A stretch of DNA of 64,000 bases from Blepharisma japonicum (Eukaryota; Ciliophora; Heterotrichea; Heterotrichida; Blepharismidae), in contig CATKHK010000047.1 in NCBI GenBank assembly GCA_949751835.1, positions 124,001 through 188,000 on the forward strand, written 5' to 3'. The notes below the pieces were generated by a model that was not told the DNA's origin, ran no database searches, and saw only the letters and a list, made by a program, of their open reading frames with translations. The stretch's first letter is position 1. Each line of letters opens with the position of its first letter. A program made the translations under genes and the position numbers. Below are positions 13,234 through 25,230 of this stretch, one piece after another.

Positions 13234-14178
13234 TTATTGTGGACTTGCATCAAAATTGAGCATAAAGCTCGGACTTTCAAACAGCACCGAGCATGGCGAC
13301 TTGCTCTGGTCAGGTGTTCTCAAGCTGTACGAGTTCGTATTTGTGCTTGCAGTAGTATCCGTAAGGAAGCTAGAAGTATAAAAAGCAGTTAAATTAGTCT
13401 TGGCTGGAGGACTCACTATAGGCGTGAACTGAAAAGCTACATCTTCATTATCATTTGAAGGCCCATAAACTTTGTAAACTGGGGTTGAGTCAGCTGAAAT
13501 TCTCTTTTTATGTATCAAAGGAGTCGACGGGGTGTTTTCTTTGCTGTCATCAGAGGAGTAACTTTCTCGCTGATAAGCTTCCAAAGCTTCAGCTAAAATC
13601 TGTCTATGAGCTTGCATACAGTAAATTTCGCACTGCTCTGTGGCTTCATTAGTAGATCTCCTGCCTCGTTTCCTTCTGCTTAAATCTTCAAAAGAATGCT
13701 CGACACATACATGGGACTCATCATCGTGGCCATGATATCGAATAAGGACGTCGTATTTACAAGCGAACTCAGGGATCATTTTTTTCATTGAAGAATTCCA
13801 ATGATTTTTTATTGAATTATCAGTTCTACCTCTAAGGATCTTTGAAATTTCTGCCCATCTATTCCCTAGAGTTTTGTGATATAAAAACAAAAGCCACTCC
13901 TCACTGACCGTCCAAGTGTCATTTCGAATGTGTGGGTTTAAGTGGTTATGCCAGCGTTCTCTGCATTGTTTTCCTATACGTCCAGGCAGATGTCTTGCAA
14001 TATAACTTCACTTTTGAGGACCATTTTTGCTTACAAGTTTGATTACCATTGCATCTTCTTCTTCAGTCCAAGGTCCTGTCTTGATGCCCATTCCTGATGA
14101 CTCGTCGATGGTCCAATTGTATTCTTTTCCTTTCGTCTTTCGGGTTGATCTGTGATTTGAGTTTTCTAATGTTGCCAT
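13234..14178 (-). CDS. Myb DNA-binding protein (R2R3-like)
   Basis: This 314-residue protein has Myb repeats at about 33-84 ([15 protein letters not shown] to ERWHNHLNP) and 86-135 ([14 protein letters not shown] to NHWNSSMKK). A weaker WTIDE remnant at about 22 may be what is left of an R1 repeat. The third Trp-like position of the first repeat, Trp57 ([15 protein letters not shown]), is coded by TGA at 14008-14010. That Trp belongs to the hydrophobic core of every Myb repeat, so this is strong evidence for UGA=Trp. The C-terminal half is Ser/Thr/Pro-rich and contains TP and SP sites ([18 protein letters not shown]) of the kind phosphorylated by CDKs in 3R-Myb proteins. It is probably a nuclear transcription factor, possibly cell-cycle linked. 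Confidence 0.92.
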
Positions 14179-14465
14179 TTTAATTTAAATATATATGAAA
14201 GTTTAGAAATAAAAGAATTTATAAATGGACATTCATAAGAAAGAATCTTTTAGGATTTTATATTGAGATTGGTGATAATTTAATCTATATTTAGGAGTTA
14301 TAAGAAATTGAGGGCTTGGGGTTATTTAAATGATTAGGATTTTGATTTCTAATTTTTTTGAATTTTTTAATAAGCATTTTCAGCTGGGATTTATTAGGAA
14401 TTTGTGTGGGATGCTCATTTATGAAAATAAATATTTGAAAAACTTAAAATCTAAAGAGATTAATT

Positions 14466-17400
14466 TTATGCTTTACTTCTAAAGATGCTGCCACAGATCT
14501 CACACTTCAACGCTCCACTGTCATTATGGAAAGTGCACATCGGACAAGCAATCTTCCCTGTTGGTGCTTTAGTATCTTCATTCTCTGACCCAACATCACT
14601 AATATTAACCGCCACATCATCAGTCGGATAATACGCAATTGCACTGCTTTCTTTATAATAATCTTCACTTGGCTCCGATTTCAGGGCAAACGGTTTCGGC
14701 TCAGATGTGCTAAAATCATACTTTAAGTCTCCCCATGGTAGCCCTGGGTTTTTCTTCGTCAGAATAATCAAGTCTTTAAACGTATGTGCTGAAAGCTCAA
14801 TAACAATAGGAGTAGACGGGTACAAATAATTAGGGTTTTCATCAGGCGAGTGAATTTGCAAGTTTACCCTAACAGGGTCACTTGATCTATTGTAAACTTC
14901 AAATCTCATGATAGTTTGGTCTTCAAAGAAAAGCTTGTCATGATCTTCTTCTTCCTCTTTATGCTCTTCTTTAGGCTCTTCTTGGGTCGTGATGTGGACC
15001 TTGGGGTACTCTTCAGCTGGGGTGTTAAAACTACTACCAGGGCTTGGGATAATAGGGACTGCTTCATCAGTTGTTTCTTCTTCACATTCTTCGTCTGCGT
15101 GCTTCTGCTGCAGATATGCATTGGATTGGGTTGCTGAAGTCTTCCCAGGAGGTGGTGGACCATATGCAACAGCCCTTTCATCAGTCGATGGATAGTTAAA
15201 GCTTGAATAAGGATAAGACCCATAAGACTGAGCATTGGTACTTGTGTAGCTATATCCTTGAGAGTCTACATTAATTCCTGCAGGTCTCGAGCTTGAATAA
15301 GAAGCTTTTATATTAAGCTCGCTTCTCAATGGTTTTGTAGGTAGTGCAAGATTTCTTTTTCCATCCGGCTCACTTCTGCCCCATTGAGTTGTATATTCTG
15401 TGACTGTCAGCAGTACATCTTCCTGCTCACTTTGGCTGGCTATTTCTTTTTTAGTGGTCCTGCCAAGTATAAACATTTCTTTGTTCTCACATGGGTATTT
15501 TTCTTTAAATTCTTGTAAATATTTAGAAGCGTCGATACTGTGGTCTTCTTTTTTAGTGGAATAAGAGCTGGAGCCATAAGAGACATAAGAAGAGGAATAG
15601 TTCTTGTAATTGGTGATGTATTCTTCAATTCAGTCAATATAATGTTTATATTGATAAGTTGCAGGAGGAAGGTTATTGATATAGCTGGCAAGCTCAGGGT
15701 TTTTGAGGCAGATTCCTAAGAGATGCTTGATACTCATGATGCAGTAATGGTCCCATCTTCGCCTGTGCTTCCAAATTAAGGATAAAACACTTTCTGCAGC
15801 GTCATAGATTGTATAGCCAAAACAGAGGGTGGTAGAATAGGTGACGACTTCGTCATCAATTGCAGTGATTATGGAGCTGCCGAAGAAAGGATACATTAAA
15901 TCAGCTCTGTTGATTTTCACTAAAGTGGGGAAACCCATAATCCACTCAATACGGTGTTCTAAATAGAAAATTACTGGTCAAGCTGTCTTTTATGGTCAAA
16001 AATTCTTCTAAGACTTCGTAAAATCCTTTAACTTCTTCATATTCTATTTCATTAAGCCCTTTAAGGATAATCTGTGCTATCATCTGTGAGTACTCTTTAT
16101 CTTCATAGCTCCAATGTGACACAATTTCTGACAGTGCTTTTCCATCATACCCATTTCTCAGTGTTTTATCATAAGTCTCCTTATCAAGTAAGCATGATTT
16201 TTCCTCATAAGTCAGTCTATATTGTCCATCAGCCACATTAGTTGCACAATACTTGTCAAGGATCGCAATAATCTGTATAAGTGCGTCAAAGTTCGGGGTC
16301 CAGAGCTTATTTCCAAGAGCTTGCCTATTTTCTCCTGGCTTTAGCAGAGGAGATTTATTCCCTAAATAAAAATCTAAGAAAATTCCAATGGCTCCTTTGT
16401 GAATCAAATACAAAGCATGCTCAGGGCTTTCAGCGGCAAAATCTTTAATGACCTCCCAGAACTGCTGGAACCTTGTCCAATGCTTCGAGATGTCTTGTGG
16501 GATCAAATTCAATAGCCCGTCAATAAAGATTTTTGCAATAGAGTTATCAGAAAAGTCTCTTTTCGCTAACAAGTTCAAACTAAATGAAAACAAGTCTGCA
16601 AGGGCAGATCGGGTTGTTTTTTCAATACAGGTTAGGAGTAATTGCGTTACTGAGAACATACTATTGTCGAGCAGCTTCAGCATCCATTTTTCACAGCTTT
16701 CAGGAAATTCGCTGAATAAGTCTTTGATGACTTTTACTAAGTCAGGAAGTGCTCGGTTGTGGTAGGCATGAGACATTACTTCTAAAGCGAAATCAGCTCC
16801 AATAGCGCTTAAGTCTGTGAAGCTTGCTTCAGCACTTTTGATAATTTCGACGAAAAAGTTGAAGAATTCAGCGCTGTATAGGTTTCGCTCAAACATATAC
16901 CTTTCATTATCCTTCAGTACACTTTGATATATAGATGAAGGCATAGTACGTCTCAGGTCGTTAAAGTTCCGCAATTCAAACTCCTCCTCACTCCTAGGGG
17001 AAGTGGTACTATCACCTTCTAGGACGGGAGCTTTCAATATTTTTAAAGGATGTTTTCTCTTCTTTTCATACACTAGCATATAAGCATTTTTTGAGTTTTC
17101 CTTGAAGCTTTTCAGCCAAGTCGCAGAAAAATCATCTCCTCCAAAATCTTGAGCTCCTCCAAAGCATTCGCTTTCAATATTGTCAGGACTAAATAAAAAT
17201 TACTTAAAAACTCTGACTGTAGAATCATTAAATTCATACCATTTCTGAGGGTCGGCTTCTCCATTTGGCAATCTATGGCGAATAAACGAATAATAGTGGC
17301 CCATCTGTGCAGTTCCAAGATGCAGCACAATACCTACAAGATAATATTTATAATCTTCTGGGTCAATCTCTGAAGCCGGCTGCTCAGCTGTTTCTTGTTC

Positions 17401-20400
17401 TTTTCTTGCCTCTTTTTCTTTTTCTTCTTTTTCCACCTTTTCTTTTTCCTCTTGCACCTTAACACCTTCTTTTGAATATGGGAAAAGATCTAGCTCAATC
17501 GGGAATTCCAGCCTAGAATTAATTTTTTCATTTTCAAAAGTATCAAAATTAAACACAATCCTCTGTAAATGGACTATCAAAATATTAGGAAGATCAGCTA
17601 AAAGTGCTCTTTTAGTAATATCGACCTTTTTATCACACGTTTCGCAGTAGTAATCACTAATAGTTTCTCCTTGGATGTATTTTTTTAATGACTCAAATAG
17701 TGTTTTAGAGTGTTTTACGTCAACTGAAAGATTGTAATAGTCTTCAAAGCTTTCTTTAACTTTTCCACATTCTTTACATATAAGCTGAACTGAGTTTTTC
17801 CCTCCGAAAATCCCTTGTGTCAAATATTTACTGGTAGTATTTTTCAGTGCACTTTCCAGTTTTTCAAAAATTCGGTTAAGAAATTCTTGAGCGTCCTGCT
17901 GGATTGAGATATTGACTGGCTGGCCTGAGGAGTCTTTGAAAGCTTGGCACCATGGGTGTGGGTTATATGCATTTCTATCAGTAAGGTCTAGAAAAGAAAA
18001 CATTGACTGTAGCTGATGTAACATATTGTCGTCTAAATCATAGCCAGGCCTAGATTTGTCTGCATTAGGGTCTCCTTTTAAGTAAGCGAGATTTGTAGGC
18101 TCTTTTTTGTCGTCTACGTCTAAAATGGAGTACCTGAATTGTGGGATCATATAAAACTGCTGAAGCATTGAAATCATATAACAGATACAGCCTAAGTTGA
18201 CAATTCCTGCATACCCGTGGCTTGATCTTACGTCTGAAGCTGGGGAGTATGACCAGGATTTAACAGGAGTTATTTGAGTTCTGAGGGATTCCAGGACTTC
18301 TATGATAGACATAAGGTTTTCTGAATGGTCATGCACAAGTGCATTTATAAGCTTATAAGCTGCGTTTCGAGTATCTCTAGCTTTTGCTTTGGGTGGCTGG
18401 AAGTGGCCTGTTTCTTGGACATACTCAGGGTCATATTTAAGGTCATCAAACACTTGTTCAGGTGGGAAAAGCAGCTCAAAGAAGCAGTCTCTGGTAAAAT
18501 TCTTCTCATAAGCCATATTTTTCAGCTCAGGGACAAACTTGAAAACACGCTCAGCAAGGCTTAAATATCCGACCAAGACTTTATCTGACACAAAGGTGTT
18601 ACGTTTTTCTATATAAGGATGCTGCTTAATAGTGTTCATCAGATGAACTGCAAGCTGTTCATAGTCAATAGAAGGTTGAGCGACATCAAGCTCTACAAGT
18701 TCACAGAGAAGCTCGAAAAACTGGGTATGATCAGCTTCTTTTGGATCTATTATCCCTGTAGGCATTCTATTAATCAAAATATCTAAGAAGAAAGGTGTTG
18801 GCATCTTTTCTGGGTAGGACACTTTAAGACAGATCGACTTAAAGCTCTGACAAAATGCTTTTCTCACCAGCGCCATCTTGGCAAAAGTCAAGCCTCTAAT
18901 AGTAAACTCAGACACATCCATTTCGCCTTGATAATCATATACAGACTGTATCAGCTCATTTTTGTGCATAAGGCAGCTGACCCATAGCTCTAATGCAGAA
19001 TCAATGATATGTTTATCTTCTGGCTCATAGTCTTCATTTTTAAGGGTGTTTACCATAAGACCTATAAGTTTTGACATCAAAAGAGATAAATCCACGCTGT
19101 TAATTAAGCTGTCTCCAAGGTCATTCATCATAACTTCATTGACTAGGTCTTTAAAGCCCCTGGTTTCTTGGTATTTCATCATTGACGAGTCTTCTTCTAC
19201 CACTTTTTGTGGCTCAATTGGCAAGCTTTCTTGTAGCAAACTGGCATAACCGCTTAGTTCATCAGTTTGGGTACCTTCTTCGCCAAAGTTTACCTTTTTG
19301 TCAGATTTCTTTTCTTCAGGCTCTGCGGATGGTTTTTCTTCTAATTCAAGCCCGCCGCTTTGTTTTCTGACAAGTTTTACTACTTCATAAATGTCAGGCT
19401 TTACGGCTGAAAAGGCAGCAATAATGAAAACACAGATAAGTTTTAATACAAAACCGATACAGGATTTCTGGAAAATGTCAAGATTGGCTTGATATTTAAG
19501 GAGAATTGAATAGAGGTGCCCAAATCCGCCTTTTTGTAAGAATTTTACTTTCCATTGGCAACGCTCTTCAAAAGCAGCTAAGTCATCTTCTGGAGGATCT
19601 TCCATGAATGATTCAATTATTTGCAGAGCATAGAGCAGCTTGTGGTTGGAGGTCGAGTCAAGCAGACTTTCCCAGTTTTCGTATCCTTCGAGATTTTTTA
19701 TTTTTTCAAAAATTTGAGGATTTGTTGGGAGTTTTATAATTAGATCCCAAGCATCATTTGCTAAGTCTTCCTCATTAAGTGCTGAAAAAATCAAGTCAAA
19801 GTTCTCTTGTTTTTGTGTCAAAATAAACCCTGGCAGTGCTTTTGGGTCTACAAAATCTTCTTCTTCATCATCGTAGCACTTTAAGTCGTTTCTATAATGA
19901 TGGGACGCTAAATTAGTCCAAACCACATTGGGACGCTGGATACAGGCTTGTCTGTAAAACTCTAAAAAGTTCTCCTCTGTGAGCAAGCCATCTCTGTCGT
20001 CATCGTGACTTGTAAAGAATTCCTGGATACGCTTATCAGTTGCTTTACAAGGATCACCGGTACAAGAGTTTGTAAATGCAGAACAGCCTTCAGGGCTCAT
20101 TTTATCACCCTTGTCTGCGTATTTGTGGAACCACTGGCTGAAGATTTTTCGGGCTTTTTCAGTTAGTTGGTTATCAGCTGTAGTCAAAGCCGCTTTAGGT
20201 ATATTAGTAATTCTTCTATAAACAGAAAAAGTTTCATTGACCCTGATTCTCAAATCACTCAATGTTTTCCCATTATCGCTGTCTTTTATTTCTTTTTGTA
20301 ACAAGCTCCTATATATCTTAAACTGATCGCTCATGCATTTTATTTTTTTCCCAATTATGCAGCGCAGTTCCCAAAAAGTAGTATTGCTATATACTTTTAG

Positions 20401-23400
20401 CTCAATTCTTCTAGGAATGTCAGCACTTTGAGGATAATAGGAAACCTGGTTCAATATCACTAAATTATGAATGTCTCCTTTTAGTAGTGCAGAATGAGAC
20501 TTCAGCCCTGCAGTTCCTTTCTTTTCACATTCTTCCATAAAGCTCTTCATAAGTGACAGCGCTCTCTTCTTTTCAGTTACAGTTCCTTTTTTAAGGTATC
20601 CTAAGCAAAATCCTATAAATTCTTCTCTAATTTCTATCAGATTTTCTGAGGTGTTCAGATTATCATACAAATCGTTCAAGAAATCTGAGGCTTGGGACAG
20701 GACTTTTTCATTCTTTACCTCCATAATGATTTTTCTCAGACATTCCATGCCGACTAAAGATAGCGGTGCCGTGATTATTTGATAATCGAATTCTTTAACT
20801 GTATATTCGTTTTGATATGATGGGTTTATATAAGTTGAGGTTGTGGTGGTATTTGAAGAATAAGAAGTCTTAGGGTTTTGTTTCATGTTACTCAAAGAAG
20901 CATTGATTAATAAAAAGTAGGACTTGAATACTGTAAAGCCTTCAGGGGACATGTCAAAGTAACTGTTTTTCAGGTTTGCGACCTTTTCTAAGAAGAAAGA
21001 ATGGACATCAGAGTCATCAAAAATTTTTTTGCCTTGGCTTTGGCTTTCAGTGACATCTCCAAGCCATTTCAAAAAGCATTCTCTTTCAGCACTGCAGTAA
21101 GAGTTTTGTAGAAGCAAGTCCCAAAGAGTGTCCATTTGTTTTTGAGACAGCGTAATTGATATAGAGCTTGTTAGCAGTGTATGCAAAAAGCTTAATCTTT
21201 GTTCTATTTGGTCTTTATAACTAGTTCTATCACAAATAACTACATTTTTAATATCTTCTCCCTTTCCCCACTGTGCTGCTTTTTCTTTAAAATAATAAAG
21301 ATTGTCAAAAAATGCGACCAAGATTTCATGTTCTTTAATCAGCATATCAACTATTGTCCCTCTTGAGGTCGGTTCTGTTGGTGTAGAATATACAAAGAAG
21401 TTAGCTAGTAGTTTTTTAATAATCTGTATAGACTGAATGACAGCTTTATTTTCTCTGATTTTTTCAACACATTGAACCATAACTGGAATTCTGTTTTTCC
21501 TTAAATCCCAACTTTTCATTAGGCTGCAAAAGTTTTCAAGTGCCAAATCTTTGACTGGGTCTAAGTATTTTTCTTCATCTAATAAGATCATCCATAATAG
21601 CTCACAAGCCCTATTAGTTGCATTTCCAGCTCTTAATGGATATTTAGTTAGCTCATGCAAAAGGTCGACTTCTTCTTTAAAAAGCTTATTAGGAGGGATT
21701 TCCGCAATTTTGTCGACCAAAAATTCTAAATGTTCAGACTTAAGATTTGTGCTGACATCTGCAAGAATTTTATAAACACTATGCTTCATATCTTCGTCAT
21801 TTTTTTGTGAGGCATTCCATACTTCTTGAAGCTCAGAAGCTGAGATTTCATTTTCATTAGCAAAAAGACGGATAATTTCTGCAGCTCTTTGGACCAGTTG
21901 ATAGTGTCCTTTTATGCCAAAAATTTCATTAATTACGTCATGGTCTTTAAGCCATTTTACCAGTGATTCAATTTTTACAGATCTGGTTTGAGTGTATTTT
22001 GACTTATTGACTGCATCAATAATTCCTTTAAGTCCTTGTATTCTTCTTTCTAAATAAGGAGTTTCAAAGCAAATTAATGAAAGATCTAAAGTAAACTGCT
22101 CAATTATAGAATTTTTCTCTTGAATGGTATAGAAGCGCTTGAGGAAGGATTCCATTAATCCTAACATTTGGTCTAATTTTTCTTTATTGAAATCTCTGAT
22201 GATATTTATTGGACAGTTTACTAAATACCCAAAGAGTGCATCTTTAAACTTGTTGAGGTAAGAAGTAACAAATGTTTTGTGATACAGTGCATATAATTTC
22301 CCCACCACATAAGTGAATGAATAAACTGTCTCAAAAGACGCCCATTGGTCTCTATTGTTAATGATATCCACTATTAAATCAAAAGCATGTGCCATTTCGA
22401 GCCTATTTAAATTCCTTATAAGTATCATACTTTTAGACTTCTTATGTCTGGTCACAAAATATGCATATGGAGCATCCTCAATAAGGTCGTTAGAATCATC
22501 AATTATACTTTCTTCCATAACCGTCACAAGTGGTATTGGCCATTTTCTAGCATGGGTGTTATAAGGTGCAAGTCTTGGGGATCATATAGAAAGCCATTCA
22601 TCATACTTCGAAGACCATCCTCTAAAATTACCAGTCTCGTCGAACTTCTCGCCTGAAGCCTCATAAACTCTATAACCAACTAGCAGCTCAGGTGTTATAG
22701 TACCATGATCGTTTTGCTTGTGCCTTTTCCCTAGAATAGTTGAGTTATACCAAGTGCTTGCAGTGTCATAGGCATCAATCATCATGTCTTTGTCCAGGTT
22801 AAGTCTCCATTCTTTGTCTTTATTTTTTGTGTCTACAGGTGCTATTTCTTGGCTGGTTTTAGGCAAAAACCTGTCAAACTCTGACCCTTCGTCTTGGAAT
22901 TCTATAGTCAAGTAGTCATCAGAATCGACTGAAGTGATTTTGGCAGTGCCCCATATCTTTCGGTCGTAGCCGGTATCAACTTTGACAGCGTCAATCAGGT
23001 CGCCTTCTTTAAGCTCTTCACGCCACTCTGCAAGGGAGTCTGCGACTGGTTCAGGAGGGATTGCCCAGGAAATGGTTCGTTCGTCTTGCATGTAGGTTTG
23101 GTAGAAGGCTCTATCTAGTTCTGCTGTCATCCTGAGGGCTTCTAAGTACTTCGGGGAAGAAAAGTATTGAGGAAGCAGAAGCATGACGTTAGACAGAATA
23201 TCACCGGCTAGCTGGATAGCTTCTCTGCTGAGATATTTTCTGTTGTTTAATAAAGACCCGACTAAAGAAGGAAGGAATGAGACTACGCAGTTAGCTTGCT
23301 CGGCTGGCAAGGATTGAGGAGAGTCCTTCATTGTTTTTGTGAGCTCATTAAGCCGCCTTAGCTCTTCTACAGGCTCAGGGTCGTGGTTGTAGTTTGAAAG

Positions 23401-23478
23401 TTTGGAACTGATTGATTTCAGCTCGTCAACGTAATCAGACGCCATTAAATTATATTGGGATCGATTTTTGGGACTCAT
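14466..23478 (-). CDS. Giant ubiquitin-specific protease (USP/UCH family)
   Basis: Three exons (23478-17204, 17188-15975, 15958-14466) give 2993 residues, and the phases match at both junctions. In order I see a Tudor/Agenet-like module (about 157-220), helical armadillo-like sequence, a ubiquitin-like segment (about 1000-1090), an EF-hand (DDDRDGLLTEENF, about 1155), and the USP catalytic domain. That domain has Cys box NLGCICYMISMLQQ (about 1766), zinc ribbon CKECGK/CETCDK, His box GHYYSFI (about 2062) and YEFNDSTVRVFN. A RanBP2-type zinc finger ends the protein (CPMCTFHNDSGALKCEIC). The general plan recalls USP9X/USP24/USP34. It removes ubiquitin from substrates that cannot be predicted. 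TGA-coded Trp residues include 22582-22584 and 15630-15632. Confidence 0.93.
15959..15974 (-). other. 16-nt intron (second intron of the USP gene)
   Basis: On the minus strand it reads GTAATTTTCTATTTAG, in phase 1. Removing exactly 16 nt moves the reading frame from that of exon 2 to that of exon 3 and restores HRIEWIMGFPTLVKINRAD. A 15-nt cut would not. Confidence 0.88.
17189..17203 (-). other. 15-nt intron (first intron of the USP gene)
   Basis: On the minus strand it reads GTAATTTTTATTTAG, in phase 2. Removal restores the end of the catalytic domain (NDSTVRVFNPDNIESECFGG and NAYMLVYEKK, the usual USP C-terminal motif). Retention gives an immediate TAA. Confidence 0.92.
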
Positions 23479-23781
23479 GGATCATCCTTTTAAAGCAGCA
23501 GTTTTAACTAAACACCCAAAACTTATATTTGTGCGTCAATAAGAGATGTGATAAAAGAAAAAATATGCAACAAATTTAGAATTTTTTTGATTTTTTTGAG
23601 TTTTAGAAGAAGTTTTAAAAGGCTGGGTGATATTTTATATGAATTAAGCTTGTTAAGCGTGGATTTTATGTAAATTAATATAGGAAAATGTGAAATAGTT
23701 ATCTTGTAACATAAAAACTGTTTCAAAAAGAAGCTTTATATAAGTCCAAAAGTAAAGGCAGTTTTTAATAAAAATAATAAG

Positions 23782-24720
23782 TTAATGAATACTTAATCTT
23801 TCAGTCAAAACTCCTGTGCTCTTCAAAAAAGGCTAAATAAATATTACATGATTAAGAGCATCTCTAGCAGAAATCCTTTTTTCAGGATTCATAGACAAAA
23901 GCCGTTCAAGCAGATCAAGGCCTACTTCACTAAATCCAGGGAACAGTCTTTCAAATGGCACTGGCGTCCATTTTGGAAAATCAGGCGAATAATAGCTAAA
24001 ATTAGTGACACCTTCCCAAGTAGATTCACTAGGGGTTCCTAAAAGTCTGAAAATCGTAAATAACTGATCAATATGATTTCGACCAGGAAAAAGAGGATAC
24101 CCATTGATAAGCTCTGCCATTATACACCCTACAGACCACAGGTCAATTGCTGTATTATATATTTCACAGCCTAAAATAATTTCAGGAGCTCTGTATCATA
24201 AAGTTTGGACTGAAGTTGTATATGGACGGCATGGGATCTGAAAAGCTCTGGCAAGGCCAAAATCAGCGATTTTAAGGTCGTTATTTGAGTCTAATAGAAG
24301 ATTATGAGGCTTAAGATCTCTGTGGATAATCCTATGTGAGTGGCAGTAGTTTAAAGCATTGAGAAGCTGTATCAGGAATTTCTTAAGGATAGGCTCAGGT
24401 AGTGGGAGCATACAATTGTCGAGAAAAAAGCGTAAATCTTGCTCTAAGTACTCAAAGATTAAATAAAGCTTATTTTCTAATATAAGAACGTCTTGGAGGT
24501 AAACTACACCTGGATGAAGAAGGTCTCTCAGTAGGCAGATCTCGCGGATAGTCTGAGCTGGGATTCCTTCAGAATCCATAGTGATAACTGATTCTTTAAG
24601 AGCTACAATGGAGTTAGTTTTAGTATCTTTTGCCTTATAAACTTTTCCATATGCACCTTCGCCTAATTTACTAATCATTTGATATCGAGTTTGATCTCTT
24701 GTGATGGTTAATCCAATCAT
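23782..24720 (-). CDS. Cyclin-dependent kinase-like Ser/Thr kinase
   Basis: Two exons (24720-23848 and 23832-23782) give 307 residues, the usual size for a bare CDK catalytic domain. Visible motifs are the P-loop [16 protein letters not shown] with the catalytic Lys, a PSTAIRE-helix equivalent [27 protein letters not shown], and [16 protein letters not shown]. The Trp of the last motif (Trp175) is coded by TGA at 24196-24198. The second exon only adds [16 protein letters not shown], completing the normal CDK ending LNHPFL. The changed PAQTIRE helix suggests a non-canonical cyclin partner. It is divergent from the DnaJ gene with a 510 bp gap. Confidence 0.94.
23833..23847 (-). other. 15-nt intron (CDK gene)
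   Basis: On the minus strand it reads GTAATATTTATTTAG, in phase 0, after His291. Retention stops translation at the intron's TAG and loses the last 16 residues. Confidence 0.88.
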
Positions 24721-25230
24721 TGTTTATAAGCAAGAATTTCTGCAGCTTAAATCATAGTTATTTGCTCGTCAGATGATTTGGATTAAATTTTGCTCATCTG
24801 ATGATTGTAAGAGTTGATCCATTTTTATAGATTCAAAAGGTTGTGAATTTTAAAAATATGTTGTATTTTTATCTATTTCTTTTTTTCCTTTAATTAATTG
24901 TGAAATTTAAAAAGAATCTAATAATCTTGCTGGATTAGTAAAGAAATAATGCTCATTCTTTTATTATTTTTAATTGTGACGCCCAATAGTTTATTAATAT
25001 GTCTCAGCATATTTATAGTTTATAGATTTTTATAATATATGAAAATAATTCATTTATTAGTGCTCAATAAATTATTATCATCAATTTTCCATTTACACTA
25101 AATAATAGTTTATTAATAGTAATTTCTCTCAGTCATATTTTCTTTTACTTAATTAATTTGCATTGAGCTTATCACAAAATGCAAAAATTAAAAATAAACA
25201 GTTTTTGATTTTCCCTATTAAAGTATTTTT
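24721..25230. promoter_or_regulatory. Shared upstream region of the CDK and DnaJ genes
   Basis: This 510 bp AT-rich region lies between divergent starts. It has stop-rich frames and several TATA-like runs, but no specific binding site that I can support. Confidence 0.4.
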
